Assembly: GCA_963678675.1 (NCBI GenBank)
Contig: OY783193.1
Location: forward strand, 3,913,501-3,977,500
Length of the DNA stretch: 64,000 nucleotides
Reading direction: 5' to 3'
DNA from: Xiphydria camelus
Lineage: Eukaryota; Arthropoda; Insecta; Hymenoptera; Xiphydriidae
Part shown: one piece after another, positions 42,886 to 54,732 of the stretch
Layout of the letters: every line of letters starts with the position of its first letter
Position numbering within the stretch: position 1 is the first letter of the stretch
Translations under genes and position numbers: made by a program
Notes under the pieces: model-generated
What the model saw: only the letters and a program-made list of their open reading frames with translations
Told to the model about the DNA's origin: nothing
Database searches by the model: none

Positions 42886-45800
42886 ATGTACTCGGCTTCT
42901 GTTGAAGATGTTGCTACCGAGTTTTGCCGTTTTGTATTCCAACAGATCGTGTTGTGATCGAACATTTTGAATAAGTATCCCGTTGTGCTTTTGCGGTCGA
43001 TTTCGTTGCCCGCCCAATCAGAATCTACATAGCCGATTAACAAATTTTCATAATTATTTTTTCTGTAAATCAACTTGAGTTCTAATGACCCTTTAACATA
43101 TCGTAAAACTCTTTTCAAGCAATGCCAGAGTTCTTTGTTGTTTTTAATTTGATATCGACTTAGCAAATTCAGGGCAGTACAAAGATCTGGCCTTGTACAC
43201 AACATAGCGTACATCAAACAACCAATTAGGTTTTTACAAGGCGCATCATAAAATTCGTCAGAGTTAAGTTCGGTATAATTTAATTTAACCTCTAATGGAC
43301 TACTAGCAGGTTTACAGTCATTCATATTGAATTTCTGTAATATTTTGTTTAAATACGAGCTCTGATCTAAAGTTATAATTCCATTTTTTCTTTCAATATT
43401 AATACCCAAGAAGAATTTTACTTCTTTCATGTCTACCATTGAGAATTTATTAATTAAATACCCTTTAAAATTTATCATTGTATTCTCTTCGAATGTTATT
43501 ATCAAAATGTCATCTACGTAAAGTAGAACGTAAATGTTTTTAATAACTTGACCTCTGTCTAAGATATACAAGCAATGATCAACTGAGGAGTTTGTGAATT
43601 CATGTTCTTTAAGTACTTTGTCAAATTTTTGAAACCAGCACCGAGCTGATTGTTTCAAACCATATAACGCCTTCTTCAGTTTACATACATAGTTTTGCTT
43701 TGACTCTACTCCCTCAGGTATTCGCATGTATATTTCTTCTATTAATGACCCATTAAGAAATGCAGTTTTAACGTCCATTTGATGGATCATTAAATCGTTT
43801 TGATTTGCAAAAGCCAACATTAAACGTAAAGTTGTTATTCGTGCGACAGGAGCAAAAGTTTCACAATAATCAGATGGATATTGCTGGCTAAAACCTTTTG
43901 CAACTAGCCTTGCTTTATATTTAAGCGGGTTTCCCTCAGAATCATTTTTAATGTTAAAAACCCATTTGCAATCAACAATATTCTTTCCAATTGGGCAAGG
44001 TACTAATTCCCATGTATTATTTTGTAATAAAGATTCCATCTTATCTTTTATTGCCTTCTCCCACTTAAATCTATCATCTCGATCTTTTATTGCTTTATAT
44101 GACTGGGGAATATCGTTTACCACCTGTGCACTTATTTGATAGCATTGTTCCTCATTATAAGAAACAGGAGACATATTTTTAATTCGTGCACTACGTCGTG
44201 GTATAGGATCGTTTGATTTAGCTTGAGAGTTTATGTCGCTTTGCGGCATTTTCTTTACTTGATCTGTTTCCGCCACAGATTTATTTATATTACTCTCTTC
44301 GCTCCTACTGATTTCCATTTTATCATCAGTTTTCTGCCTTTTTATACTTGAATTCTCAAATTCAATTTCATTAATGTGTACTGGACGTGAGATTTTAAAA
44401 TTAACTTCATCAAATATAACGTCTCTAGCAATTATGAATTTATTTGTTTCGACGTTCAGCACTTTATAGCCACTTTGGTGGTAACCAACTAATATCCCTT
44501 TGAATGACTTTTTATCAAACTTCCCTTTTCTTGTTTTATCAAGAATGTAAACAGTGCTACCGAAAATTTTTAGGTGATTTAATTTTGGTTTTCTATCGTG
44601 CCAAAGTTCGTATGGAGTTTTATTTCCATTAATGGCTTTTGTGGGGGTTATATTAATTAAATACGTAGCGGTTAAAACTGCTTCCCCCCATAACTCCTTT
44701 CCCAAATTAGCCCCGTGTAACATTGCACGCGCTTTTTCGACTATTGTCCTGTTCATCCGTTCTGATATCGGATTTTGTTGAGGAGTGTGCGGTACTGTTA
44801 AATGATATTGAATCCCATTTTGTACACAAAATTCTTTGAATTCGTTAGACAGATATTCACCCCCATTGTCACAATTAAGATAAGCAATTTTCGAATCGAA
44901 ATGTGTCTCACTTTTCTTAACAAAATCTTGAAATACAGTGAATGTATCTGATTTGCGCGCAATTAAATAAACGACTGTATAGTGAGTATATTCATCGATA
45001 AAAGAAGCAAAATAGCTTTTTCCGTCAATTGTTGCAGGTAACATTGGACCACATAAGTCTGAATGAATTATAAATAATGGCCTTTTTACGTGAGACCTAT
45101 CTCTTGATTTTGCGAATGGGAGACGCGCCTGTTTCCCGTATATACAACCTTCACAAATTTCATCCGTGGGATTTACGGCTTGTAATTGTTTATTATCAAG
45201 AACTAAATCGTTTCTTTTCATTTCTAAAAATTTCGACTTTTCTATATGCCCAAGTCGCTCATGCCAAAGTTTATACATTGTTTTCTCATTCGCGTTGGTT
45301 TGATTACACATTTTCTTACGAATGGTGAAATTAATACAACATAAATTGTTAAATGACTCACCAGTTGCAATAACCTTGTCGCCTTTCTCAATCGTTACCT
45401 TACCATACTCTTTAAATGTTACTCGCATTCCAGCTTGTTGAATTCTGCTTACAGATAGCAGATTGTAAGGTAGATCAGGTGCGTACAGGACGTTGTCTAA
45501 GGTTCCTTGAACTCCTTGGTCTGTTGTCACCTCTATTCTTCCTCTTTTTATTGCAGTTATAGTTTCGCTCTTCTTTGCAATTGTTATTTTAATCGGTTCC
45601 TCCAAATCGGTTACAGCTGCAAATATGTCCAGATCATTAGTTAAATGGTCAGTAGCACCTGAATCCAGTAGAAAGGTTGATTTATCTGCAGTGTCTGAAT
45701 GATTGGTTGAAAGAGATCCGACTCCACTCATAAATGCGAAGCTCCCATTATCATCTTGAATCTGGACAGTTTGTATTGTCCTTGGGCGGTCGTCAGTGCT

Positions 45801-46646
45801 TTGAGTCATTCTTTTATAATAAAAGCAATTTTTCTTTTCGTGATTTTTTCTTCCGCAGTGCTCACATTTCCTTGCGTTATTAATTTTAACATATTGATTG
45901 TTATTTGGATTGAAGCCTTGTGAAAATTTATTGAATTTTCTTTGCTTAAAATTTTGTCGAACATTTTTTGATTTACGTACGATTCCATTATTTTTTACAT
46001 TATTCTTTCTTTGCACATTCTCTCGAAATTGAGTTTCGGCATGCATAACTTTTGCACTTGTGTCACTGTTTTCATTTTTTAATTTTATTTCGTAATCCAA
46101 TAGCCTGGTTTTTACGAATGCCAAACTTAACTTGTCGTCTGTGAGAGTTTGAATCGCTGTTATAACCGAATCATATGCGTTGGGTAGTGTTAACAGTAAC
46201 CTGGCTACTTTATTCATTTCATTCAAAGTTCCTCCGGCAGTTTGCAATTCAATTATCATTTCATCAAAAAGTATAAAATGGCTCGTCAGTGGTCTGTCTT
46301 CCTTTAATTTGAAACTTAATAATTTCTTTTCTGCTGCCAGTTGTGCTGCCAGGCTTTGTCGCTTATATATTTCATCTAGTTTCTTTATTATATCTGTCGC
46401 GGTGTCAGTTTCTGTTGCAAAAGTAAGCATTGAGTCACTCAGGTGTTCGATGATTATAGCTTTTGCCACTCTTTCTGCCTTTCTCCATTTATCAGTCAAT
46501 TCTTCAGGAGGTGTTTTGTCCAGAACGTCCAGTGCATCTTCTTCCTCAATCGCGGATCGGATTCGGAATTTCCAGATGGCATACTTCTCACCATTAAAGG
46601 GATTAATGTTTTTTATTTTTCTTTTCTTTTCGTCACTCATTGTCAC
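42886..46646 (-). CDS. Copia gag-pol polyprotein, upstream part (interrupted)
   Basis: This frame encodes the retrotransposon polyprotein. It has a gag domain (about residues 5-200), a CCHC zinc knuckle (CEHCGRKNHEKKNC, 261-274) and a protease with LLDSGATDH (326-334). The integrase zinc region HERLGH/CEGCIYGKQ (462-505) precedes the integrase core with D530, D593 and E629 (DD35E spacing). A reverse transcriptase follows (about 870-1110) with YVDD at 1043-1046, then the first half of RNase H (DSDWAG near 1218 and STEAEY near 1250). The frame then runs a short way into the inner transposon and stops, so the product lacks the C-terminal RNase H. The start at 46646 follows the primer site by about 100 nt. 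No other defects are seen; a full copy elsewhere could be active. Confidence 0.93.
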
Positions 46647-46746
46647 TGATTTTTTTTTTTTTTTTTTAAAGAAACACTATTCACATTTGCACTTACAGTG
46701 TCAATAACGAGTTTTTATATATTTTAATTAATCACTCCAATCTATG

Positions 46747-46761
46747 TCTGGGCCCATAACC
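46747..46761 (-). promoter_or_regulatory. Copia primer-binding site for an internal initiator-tRNA-Met segment
   Basis: On the element strand GGTTATGGGCCCAGA follows the 5' LTR without a gap. It is complementary to the anticodon arm of initiator tRNA-Met (CTGGGCCCATAACC), not to a tRNA 3' end. Drosophila copia is known to be primed by the cut 5' half of this tRNA, and the same mechanism is implied here. Confidence 0.85.
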
Positions 46762-47083
46762 CGTAGGAATTGATGGAAGCAAGGTGATTTGGAGTGAATT
46801 AATTAACAAAACGTAACTGAGTGGAAGTGATATTTATTAAGCCAATTCGACTTATGTCCTCACTCTTAGGAGAGCTCCGAGAGACTGACGCACAAAGAAA
46901 AACTTCTAATGCACTTGGTCCTTAGTTCTTTCTCTCTCCCTATCGTTTCATATAAACATATACGATATTTGAGAGCGGACCCTACGTGCTGCTTTCTTAT
47001 GAATAGTTCCCTTGTGAGATCATCGGTTCGCCGTATCAGATTATTTAATAAATCTACTGAGCTGATTTTTGCTAATACCAATA
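46762..47083 (-). repeat. Copia 5' LTR (322 bp)
   Basis: The partner of 36150-36471 with no difference that I can see. It carries the promoter of the element. ATCGG (47084-47088) follows as the target duplication, then the level-1 element resumes at GTGATCGATAACTGCTCCC. Confidence 0.92.
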
Positions 47084-47308
47084 ATCGGGTGATCGATAAC
47101 TGCTCCCTTCTCGTATGTTTTCGTAAACACGTAATTAATTATTTAATTTGCGAGACCCTCGTATATTTGTTTGCGCCAAGTTCGACTCTAATAATCAATC
47201 TATGAATTACAAAATAAAAAGTTGTTGATTTATCAATTTATTATACTTATATGGTAAAAAGAAGGCCGTGAAAGCCTCAGCTGATCGAAAACTGGGCCCG
47301 TGACGGTA

Positions 47309-47836
47309 TTCGGTCCGATTTCTCACATTTCTCTCGCTCTCTTACTCCCGCCTACGTGCAATACAACATTTACAAATTCATTGACCTCTGCGCGCATATA
47401 TTTACGCAGCGTGTCTACACGTATTTATCCACGTGTCCGTCAATGCCTCGTAGTGGAGACGAGTCCTTGGCTATTCTTAGATCGCGCTCTTATCAGCGGG
47501 CGATGAAGGTGCCAGGGTCAATAACGTATTTGGCCTCTTCGGATTTTCCGGTCGCACTATCAAGAGCGACCTTCGCCTTATCTCGCGGTTACGCACTCCG
47601 CATGTCTCGCACACCTCTCCGACTAGACGTCGTTACGGAGTTCAGGCCGCGGTTTCCGCAGCGATAGCAGGTGCGTTCGCACGTGGCGCCGAGATTAACC
47701 GTTAAATACAGAGTCGCGCTTCTCGGTTGGCCCTCGTCTCACGGGTTAACGGCGCGTGAACGGGGGACTGTCTGACTTCAGCCTCGATTTCGCAGCCGCG
47801 AATTATAAGTGTGTGTCAATTAATTTCCACGCGAAG

Positions 47837-47884
<48 letters not shown>

Positions 47885-50800
47885 CGTATCGACGCGCCGC
47901 GAACGAAGAAAAGGGTTTCGACGATCGCTTCGGGGAACCTTGAGAAAGAGATCTCCACATCCGGCAACCAGAACAATGGCGAGAGACGGGAGAGGTATAT
48001 GTATAGGATATACGCTAATCGTTTCTCCGTAACCGAACGTTACGCTCACGCGAGGCAACGAGGAATGCCGTATAATTGAACGGCGGTGAGATTCCGCGGT
48101 TATTGTTTTCTTCCATCTCTTCGAACGCTTGCATGATGCATCCGAAGCGATCGGGACGTCACGGTGATAAAATCGTTTTCTGATACTTCGTTGTAAAGTA
48201 ATTACGAGTCATTTGAAATGACAGGGGCTTTTTATTCGGGTTCATGAAGGAGGGATATAAAGTACTGCGCCGAAATAACAACGAAAACCTTTTTTTAATG
48301 AATATTCGGAGGAGAGAAGTGCTTTCCGCGATCGGTCGCTTCAAAATCTGTAATAAATTGAACGCGTCCTATATACCTACCTTTACACAAAGGGTGTCTA
48401 CGATCGAATTTCGAGGGATTACCGTGTCCCTCCCTTTGTCGGATGTAATTCCACCGATCGAGCGATTTCCATCGAGTGCAATTAATTTTGCTCAATGAGC
48501 GCTGCTTCCCTCGGAACGCGAGTTACGTCCCTCGCGATCCCACGGATCTCTGGAAGGTGTAGACTTCCCAGAAATTCTCTCGTACGATTTCTTTTTTTCG
48601 GCTACAAGCGATGACACTTCGAACTGCAGGGGATTCGATCTGCTGGGGACCGAATAAAGGGTGGGTACAGCGATTCGCACGCAGTCGTCGAGAAGAGAGG
48701 CGTCTCGTCGCTTCGTTTCGTCGCTCTTCTCTCGCCGCCCTCGCGCGCGCGCCTTCCCTCCGTGCGCCGTTTATTTTCTCGCGAGCGTCGAGTTATAAAA
48801 ATCTCATTTCGCAACTAATCTAATTGTAACTCCTCCGCCACCCCGGATCGCGCGTCCCCCTCTTCCCGCTTCCCCCGCGACAAACCGCCTCCCCCCTTCA
48901 CCCTTCCACACGTCGAACCACCGAGAGAATCGTCGGTGCGAAGCGGCGTAGCCGACGATACGGTGACTCTAAAAATACGTACGACGGCTTCGCCGAACGG
49001 CCGCTCTCGCCGCGCGGCGCGGGCGTCGTGCGAGGCGCGAAGGGCCTTTGCCGCGAGCGCGCGCCAGTTCGCGTTCGTTTCGTGTTCGATGCGCGTCGTT
49101 GCGGGGAACGGCGTTGCGTCTCGTCTCTTTCGACTCTGTCCTCGACGGATTTGTACGCACCCTTCGTACCGTACCACCCACGAGTCAAGTCGGATGATAA
49201 AACCGCGATAGTGGTGCGACGCGCGAGTGTGTTATTCGATAGATTGCAGTTCGACCGACGACGACACACAGTGCCGCACGGCGAAGCCGGTGCCTTTTCT
49301 GCCGCTCGCCGGAAACTCTACGAAGAGAGAGAAAGAGCCTCGCTCTCGCGTTCCAGATTACGCGGTATCTCGTGCCCGTCTCCGCCACTTGGATTTTTCC
49401 GCCGCGCCCTCCGCATTGAGAACTCTGCGCGGAGGATTTCTCGCGGGAGGTATCGATACATCGAGGTAAATATTCGCGCGACGGACCTCGCGGGGCGTCT
49501 CACACCGGTGTACGGAATTCGCGAGCGACCGCACCGAATGGCGGCGGCCATTTACCGTCGTCGCGTACGCGCGGGACCCGTCTTTTTCGCGGCGCGGAGA
49601 AAAATCGATGAGGATTCAGTCGCTGTTGCGCTTTCGCTTTTGTGGAATTGTTCAGCGTGGCGCGCGTCGTGTTTACGTCGGGAAGCGCGAGTCGGAGGTC
49701 GGTGTATGGGATGGGGCGGGAGGGAGGGGGTCGAGATATCCGCTTCCCCCCTTCTTCCCTTTCTTCCCCGAAGCGTTATCTTCGTCTCGGCTACGCGTCC
49801 CTTCGGCTCTGGTGCGAAACCTTAATTCGAGTCGCGCGAAGGAGAAGAGAGAAGAGCCACTGGTGGCGTCGCGCACCTGTTGTACCCGCGTTCCGACGGA
49901 TCGATGATGGTGCGGCCCGAGGCCTGCGCCACGCTATTCGCCCCGTCGACGAGTGTTCTTCGCGATCGTTCACGCGTTTCCGTGTTTTTCGCACATTTGA
50001 TTCGATAAATTTTCCTCGATCGCCCATACATATACATGGTCTTCGCGGGCAGTAGAGAGTTGGAATAGAGAGTATCGGCGAGTGACGCATTGTTTACCGA
50101 ATTACACGACCGGTGTGTGGGACCGGTTACACACACTGAAATCTCGGCTCTTCGTAGAACTTCGAAGCTTCCATCGCGCGGTGAGTTCTTTCGGTTTTGC
50201 GTCTCTCGGGGGTTTCCCGCGATATCAGGTATCTCGAGTTTCTCGAAGCACCACCGCCGTCGCTTCGTACCTGCTGCAATTTCGTGTTCGGGGTCGCGCG
50301 CCGCGGATAACGAAACCGGGTCATCGGTTTCAAGGAAAACTCGTAAAGTTCGAACGCGGAAGGATCGTCTTCGGTCGGGAGAAGATGCCAGTCGATAGGA
50401 AATTTATCGCGATGCGCGGGGAGTCGTCGAAGCGAGGTTGAGCGCGGCGACTGAAATCCCCTCTAGAGAGAGACTGGCCCCCGACGCAAAGGTGATGTCG
50501 ATATATCGGCGAGCGGAGAATGTCGGATTCTCATACACCCCGCGTTCAATAATTCAAGCGCGCGCGCGAAGGAACTTTTCTCTTCGTTCCCGCGCGAAGA
50601 GCCTCGCCGCTTTTCCGTTTCGCGCGTATCATTCGCGTCGAGCGTTGAATATTTACGGTCGCGTAATTTTATCGAGTCCGCAAATGCGACTCTCTTCGCC
50701 GTCATTAGCGATTCTAACGATCGGCGATGTTATTCGCGATTCATTAGTTTACCTAGCCGAACGATGCATGGTATCTACACTCTCGCGTCACGTGAGCCCC

Positions 50801-51163
50801 CCCCCCCCCCCTCCCACGCACACATGCGCGCGTGCGCTGCTACCATTTATTTTTAGAATTTTGCCGTCGTATCGGAGTTTTTACGCGCGCGGTGTGCGTA
50901 CACGGATTACGTCACTGAGAAGGCTTTCGATACTCTCGACCCTGTACATGGATCCACATTGAATTTTCACCACACGTATCCGCCATTGAGCTACTGTGCG
51001 CGCTCTTCCAAATTAGAATTTAGTTCGGTGACGCGCTTTCCTCGTGTATTATTCATGAGGCGACTGCAGTATTCGTACACATCCACGCGAGCATTCGATG
51101 ATTCCGCTCGCGGAGAATTGTGCGGATCAATATTTCAGGGCTCCTAGTTGGTAATTGTTTTAG
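47309..51163. other. CpG-rich block, no gene supported
   Basis: It contains a (CT)n run of about 45 bp (47838-47882) and a run of 15 C (50797-50811). There are frames up to 265 codons (49028-49825, plus) overlapped by frames on the other strand. These are arginine-rich and lack domains. No repeat family from the rest of the window is recognised here. Confidence 0.3.
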
Positions 51164-51165
51164 TG

Positions 51166-52200
51166 ATCGGTCATTTTTTTCAATCAAGTCATTTCAATAT
51201 TTAAAGAAATTGATTTTTAAATTTCGTCCTTTGATTCGTCAAATAATTTCACGGTACCTACCTGCCGCTGAAACGCTGCAACAACTCGTATGAATTCTCA
51301 GTGTCGAGACGGTCGTGCTACCGGTGCTCAGATTCTGTAAATCGGTATGACGGCGCGCAGCAAGTAGTCTGTATCGTTGCGCGTGATGCTCTTATTGTTG
51401 ATATGAGGAAAGGTTTGTCGAGATATTTATTCGTTAGTGATCAAATTTGTTATCTTCCATACCTCACAATTTCGATGAGTTTATATGAAAATAAATTACT
51501 GCCATTATGAATCTCAATTCGGTTCAAACATTAATATTTTTTATTGCAGACTCGAGAAATTTAGACAAAATTATCTACCCTGTATTTTGGTATTCTTCAT
51601 TTTCCGCCTCATCTGAGCTGGAAAAACGGTATTTTAAAATACAGCTACGCCATAGTCTAGTAGGACTATCTCTCTCTCTCTCCCTCTCTCTCTCTCTCTC
51701 TCGTAAGTACACTGAGAAAAAAGAAGATTAAAAATTATTCTGTTAGAAGGATAATCTGAGTACGAAAGGTAAAATAGATAAAAAATTATCCTAAGGAAGG
51801 TTAAATTTTAAACCCTGGAAGGATAAATTTTGATTTATCTCACTTGATTATCCTTCTAACAGAATAATTTTTAATCTTTTTTTTTCTCAGTGTACTCGTT
51901 TCTTAGTATAAGTGGGTTTTTTTTTCACAATTTCGTAGCGAGAAACGAATTTATAACTCTGCGAATAATTATCTTTTTCGGACCGTTTCTCTTTCGTTTG
52001 TTATTGAATATGTATACCGATTACAAATCGGATTTAAAAATATGAATATTTTGCTCACATTAACACCGAATTATTTCCTTCAATATTATTTCTTAGAAGC
52101 TCTACCGAATTTATTACAAACGATATTAGAGACCGCTTTTTCTTTTCCCTTCGTAATGCTCAAGTGAGGAAAGATTGGTCAGTTTTGGTCATTTTTATTG
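51166..52200 (+). repeat. Dispersed repeat S, copy 2 (with inserted MITE)
   Basis: It shares ordered blocks with 18375-18895 at its beginning and end. Its middle (ATTATCTACCCTGTATTTT, TTTATAACTCTGCGAATAAT) matches 61690-62010. A (CT)n tract lies at 51669-51702 and the MITE at 51710-51892 is inserted in it. Confidence 0.65.
51710..51892. mobile_element. TA-flanked palindromic MITE with CACTGAGAAAAAA ends
   Basis: The left arm CACTGAGAAAAAAGAAGATT continues through AAAAATTATTCTGTTAGAAG and is inverted at the right end up to TTTTCTCAGTG. TA occurs at 51708-51709 and 51893-51894. The repeat copy near 61.82 kb lacks the insertion. It is non-coding. Confidence 0.85.
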
Positions 52201-52202
52201 AA

Positions 52203-52800
52203 CATCTGACTGGATGGAAACCCTGATATTTTAATGACTGTACAATCGAATCAGAGTCCGGATGAAATAAATAAAGACGTGTAAAATTACGATGTCGCCG
52301 GGGCTTGCTCAATTTGCCATTGAAAATCAAAACAAACCACCCCCGCGCGCGCGCGCAACCTTGACCTCACCTCTCGCGGCGCTCTCGATGCGACCAGTCC
52401 CGAGATTAAATTGGACGTTTGCTGACTCCTCGGGGCTTAGCTCGCGGGTTTAAGGACGACGCTTGTTTCTCCTATCGAGCTTTCAAACAATTCGTCCGTC
52501 GACGTGAGGCGCGCGCGCCCACGCCGTTTCCTCTCTCTCCCGAGACTTTGTTCTTCCTCCGAGAATAGTTACGCGCGGAGGAGTCCTTTCGTTTCTCGGT
52601 CATGGAACCTGTAGCGGGGCCGGCCTCTGCGAACGCGCGTATGCGCACATCGCCGAACGTAGTGTAACGCACTTGACTCGTGCGCGCGCGCGTGGATATT
52701 ATTAGAAACGAAAGTGCCGGGAATGCGCGCGTACGGCGTAAAATGCGCGGGTGGCGAGGGGACGGGGTGGTTGTTTCGACAGGAATTATATACGAAAATA
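52203..52800. other. CpG-rich spacer, no gene seen
   Basis: There is a CG dinucleotide run at about 52345-52357. No coding region is recognised. Confidence 0.3.
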
Positions 52801-52801
52801 A

Positions 52802-53023
52802 TTAAGCGCCTGAAGTTTCGAACGTTCGTTTGAACGAAAAAATAACGTCGACTTTAGGAGACCGTGGCCAATGTCGAGCTCATCGATTACTTTATTTCCG
52901 ACAGTCATTTATTTCGTAAAAATATCTCTACAGGTCGAGTAATCAATAGACTCGAGAGTGGTCGCGGTCTTGTAAAGTCGACATTTCTCGTTCAAACGAA
53001 CGTTCGAAACTTCAGGTGCTTAA
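52802..53023. mobile_element. TTAA-flanked fold-back MITE
   Basis: The ends TTAAGCGCCTGAAGTTTCGA and TCGAAACTTCAGGTGCTTAA lead arms of about 65 bp that pair through CGTTCGTTTGAACGA and AAAGTCGAC. The loop is about 90 bp. It is non-coding. TTAA at both borders suggests piggyBac-type insertion, although the terminus is not CCC. Confidence 0.8.
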
Positions 53024-53265
53024 ATATGTAATTCTACTCGGTATGGGGAAGAGTGTATTTTACATACACTACGGCGTGGACCGTGGCACGCTCGTACTCC
53101 TCCTCCCTCCCTAGTTCATCCTCCCTTTCTAACATTTTTTCCTCCATCATTCTCGTTATTCGTTTTCATTTTTTTTTCTCCTCGCGAAGAAATCCGACAA
53201 CATCACCGCGGTTCATCGATCCCCGTCGAAGAATTATTCTCTCGCCCTCTTTCGTGCCCTCTCCC

Positions 53266-53525
53266 CTCCGTGCCCTTACCTTTTACCATGATCTTTCATT
53301 TATTTCAACTTACTTCTACCTATTTTCCACCTCTACTTATTTTTGCTTGTCAACCTATGCTTACCTCAATTTATTTTTGCTCAGTTATCTCGGCTTACCT
53401 CAACTTATTTTTGCCGACCATCGTATCACTCGTTACGTTATCGTTACTTTTCGTTATCTTTGCCTTTCTCTTTGTGCTCTCAGGAGAGACATCCGCCTAC
53501 TCGATAAACGCATCTTCTTCTCTCT
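53266..53525 (+). repeat. Dispersed ~255-bp repeat, copy 2
   Basis: The counterpart of 1919-2175, including TTTTACCATGATCTTTCATT, repeated CTTATTTTTGC blocks and CTCTTTGTGCTCTCAGG. It is flanked by a CT-rich stretch on the left. Confidence 0.65.
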
Positions 53526-54215
53526 TCGCTCATCTCCTTTCCGGCCACCATATTCCGCGCGGGCAGATTTGGTTTCCCGCTAACTGATCCTAATTTTCAC
53601 GCGCGCCGCACGTGCGTGCCACGGATACACGCGCGTGCCGATAATAATAGATCTGCCGTTGTGCGAATACCGGAGAGCCGAAGTTGCCGGGACAAAAGGG
53701 GGCGGGAGGAGGGCGAGAGATTTGTATTTGCGGGTGCAGCGGCCTCAGTCGGGTTTAAGTGCGTACTTTTTCGGACAAAGAGTCATTCCGCACCGCGTGT
53801 ACACACGCCCGCTCTGCGGCATCGTTCTCACAGGCCGTCAGCGTCGTTGCGCCGCGCTGCTGCGGCGGGAGGGGCGAGGCGGGGCGGACAAAAATAAACG
53901 GACACGATGAGACACTTATCTTGTCCCTCTCTATATAATTGCGGTAAGGTCAGGGTCCTCTCTTTCCTCTCATCTCGCGATACGGTTTTTTGGATTGCTT
54001 CTTCTCTTGTAGTTATAATATTTTTTTTTAGCGCGCCCCATCTCATCACTGTCGCTTGGAAATTATATTATGTACGATCATCTTGGTTTTCTTCACTGAA
54101 TTCTTGAACGCTGTTCAAACCCGGAAGGGTTTAGACAATTATAGATACGTGTAATTATTCACGGTTACATTTTGTTATTGCGGTTTTCGGCCAAAGAGGA
54201 GTCATTTAGGGGCAA
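53526..54215. other. Mixed spacer, no gene seen
   Basis: Short overlapping frames of 66-93 codons on both strands show no motif. Confidence 0.3.
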
Positions 54216-54217
54216 TC

Positions 54218-54394
54218 GGGGTAAATGTAAACAGGGGTAATTGTTAACGCGCCTAAAATAAGAAACGCAACAGCGTTTAGATTTAAAATATGGCGCGAAA
54301 ATTACCACTCGAATCGTGCCGACTTCGGTCAAGCTCAGTTACCTCTGTAATTCTACTCTTTTTGCTCTTGCTTAACAGTGTTTACATTTGCCCC
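54218..54394. mobile_element. Small MITE with GGGGTAAATGTAAACA ends
   Basis: The left end GGGGTAAATGTAAACA and the inverse right end TGTTTACATTTGCCCC bracket about 145 bp of non-coding sequence. The target duplication is unresolved. Confidence 0.6.
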
Positions 54395-54731
54395 AGAAAT
54401 TTTACTGATACAGCCAATGATTTTATATTTTACCAATGAATATATATTTTGTTTACCTTAAATTATCTTGAATTAGAGAAAACCACTGGTAATTATTAAA
54501 GAAGACACTATAAGCTACATATATGACTGCTAATTTGCATATATAAAATATTGCGCGGAAGTCCACAAAAATCATTAAGCAATTGAAAACATTAAATATC
54601 CCAATTGACCCTATACGAACGATACGTACTATATAAATATGGACGATTACGTATCACGGTTCGCATATACCTACATGCGAATAATTGCGAACGATGCCCG
54701 AGTGTCTAGCTCGCTCTCCTCTCCTTCGTGT
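54395..54731. other. AT-rich spacer
   Basis: I see no gene or repeat. Confidence 0.3.
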
Positions 54732-54732
54732 A

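Larger units (their letters stand above)
36150..47083 (-). mobile_element. Level 2: copia (Ty1/copia) LTR retrotransposon, interrupted
   Basis: The complete structure is visible: two 322-bp LTRs, a primer-binding site, one gag-pol frame, a polypurine tract and a 5-bp target duplication. Subtracting the 5765-bp DNA transposon and its 2-bp duplication leaves about 5.17 kb, a normal copia length. The domain order gag-protease-integrase-RT-RNase H is the copia order. Apart from the insertion I see no stop or frameshift. Confidence 0.93.
35239..47306 (+). mobile_element. Level 1: pogo/Tc1-like element, split by a copia insertion
   Basis: The left terminus CCGTCGCGGATCCAGTTTTC and the inverse right terminus GAAAACTGGGCCCGTGACGG are bordered by TA (35237-35238, 47307-47308). 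Subterminal GATCGAAAACT motifs recur at about 35656, 36093 and 36119. Without the copia insertion it would be about 1.1 kb, so it is itself shortened. It keeps a fragment of a Lys/Glu-rich coding exon (35742 onward). Assignment to the Tc1/pogo superfamily rests on TA borders, the CAGT-type inner terminus and the charged C-terminal exon; it is an inference. Confidence 0.8.

Noticed and set aside
47756..48079. 107-codon frame across the (CT)n microsatellite
   Set aside because: Much of it is Ser-Leu repeat translated from CTCTCT; it is not a gene.
49028..49825. 265-codon open frame
   Set aside because: Low-information arginine-rich sequence overlapped in three other frames. There is no domain evidence.
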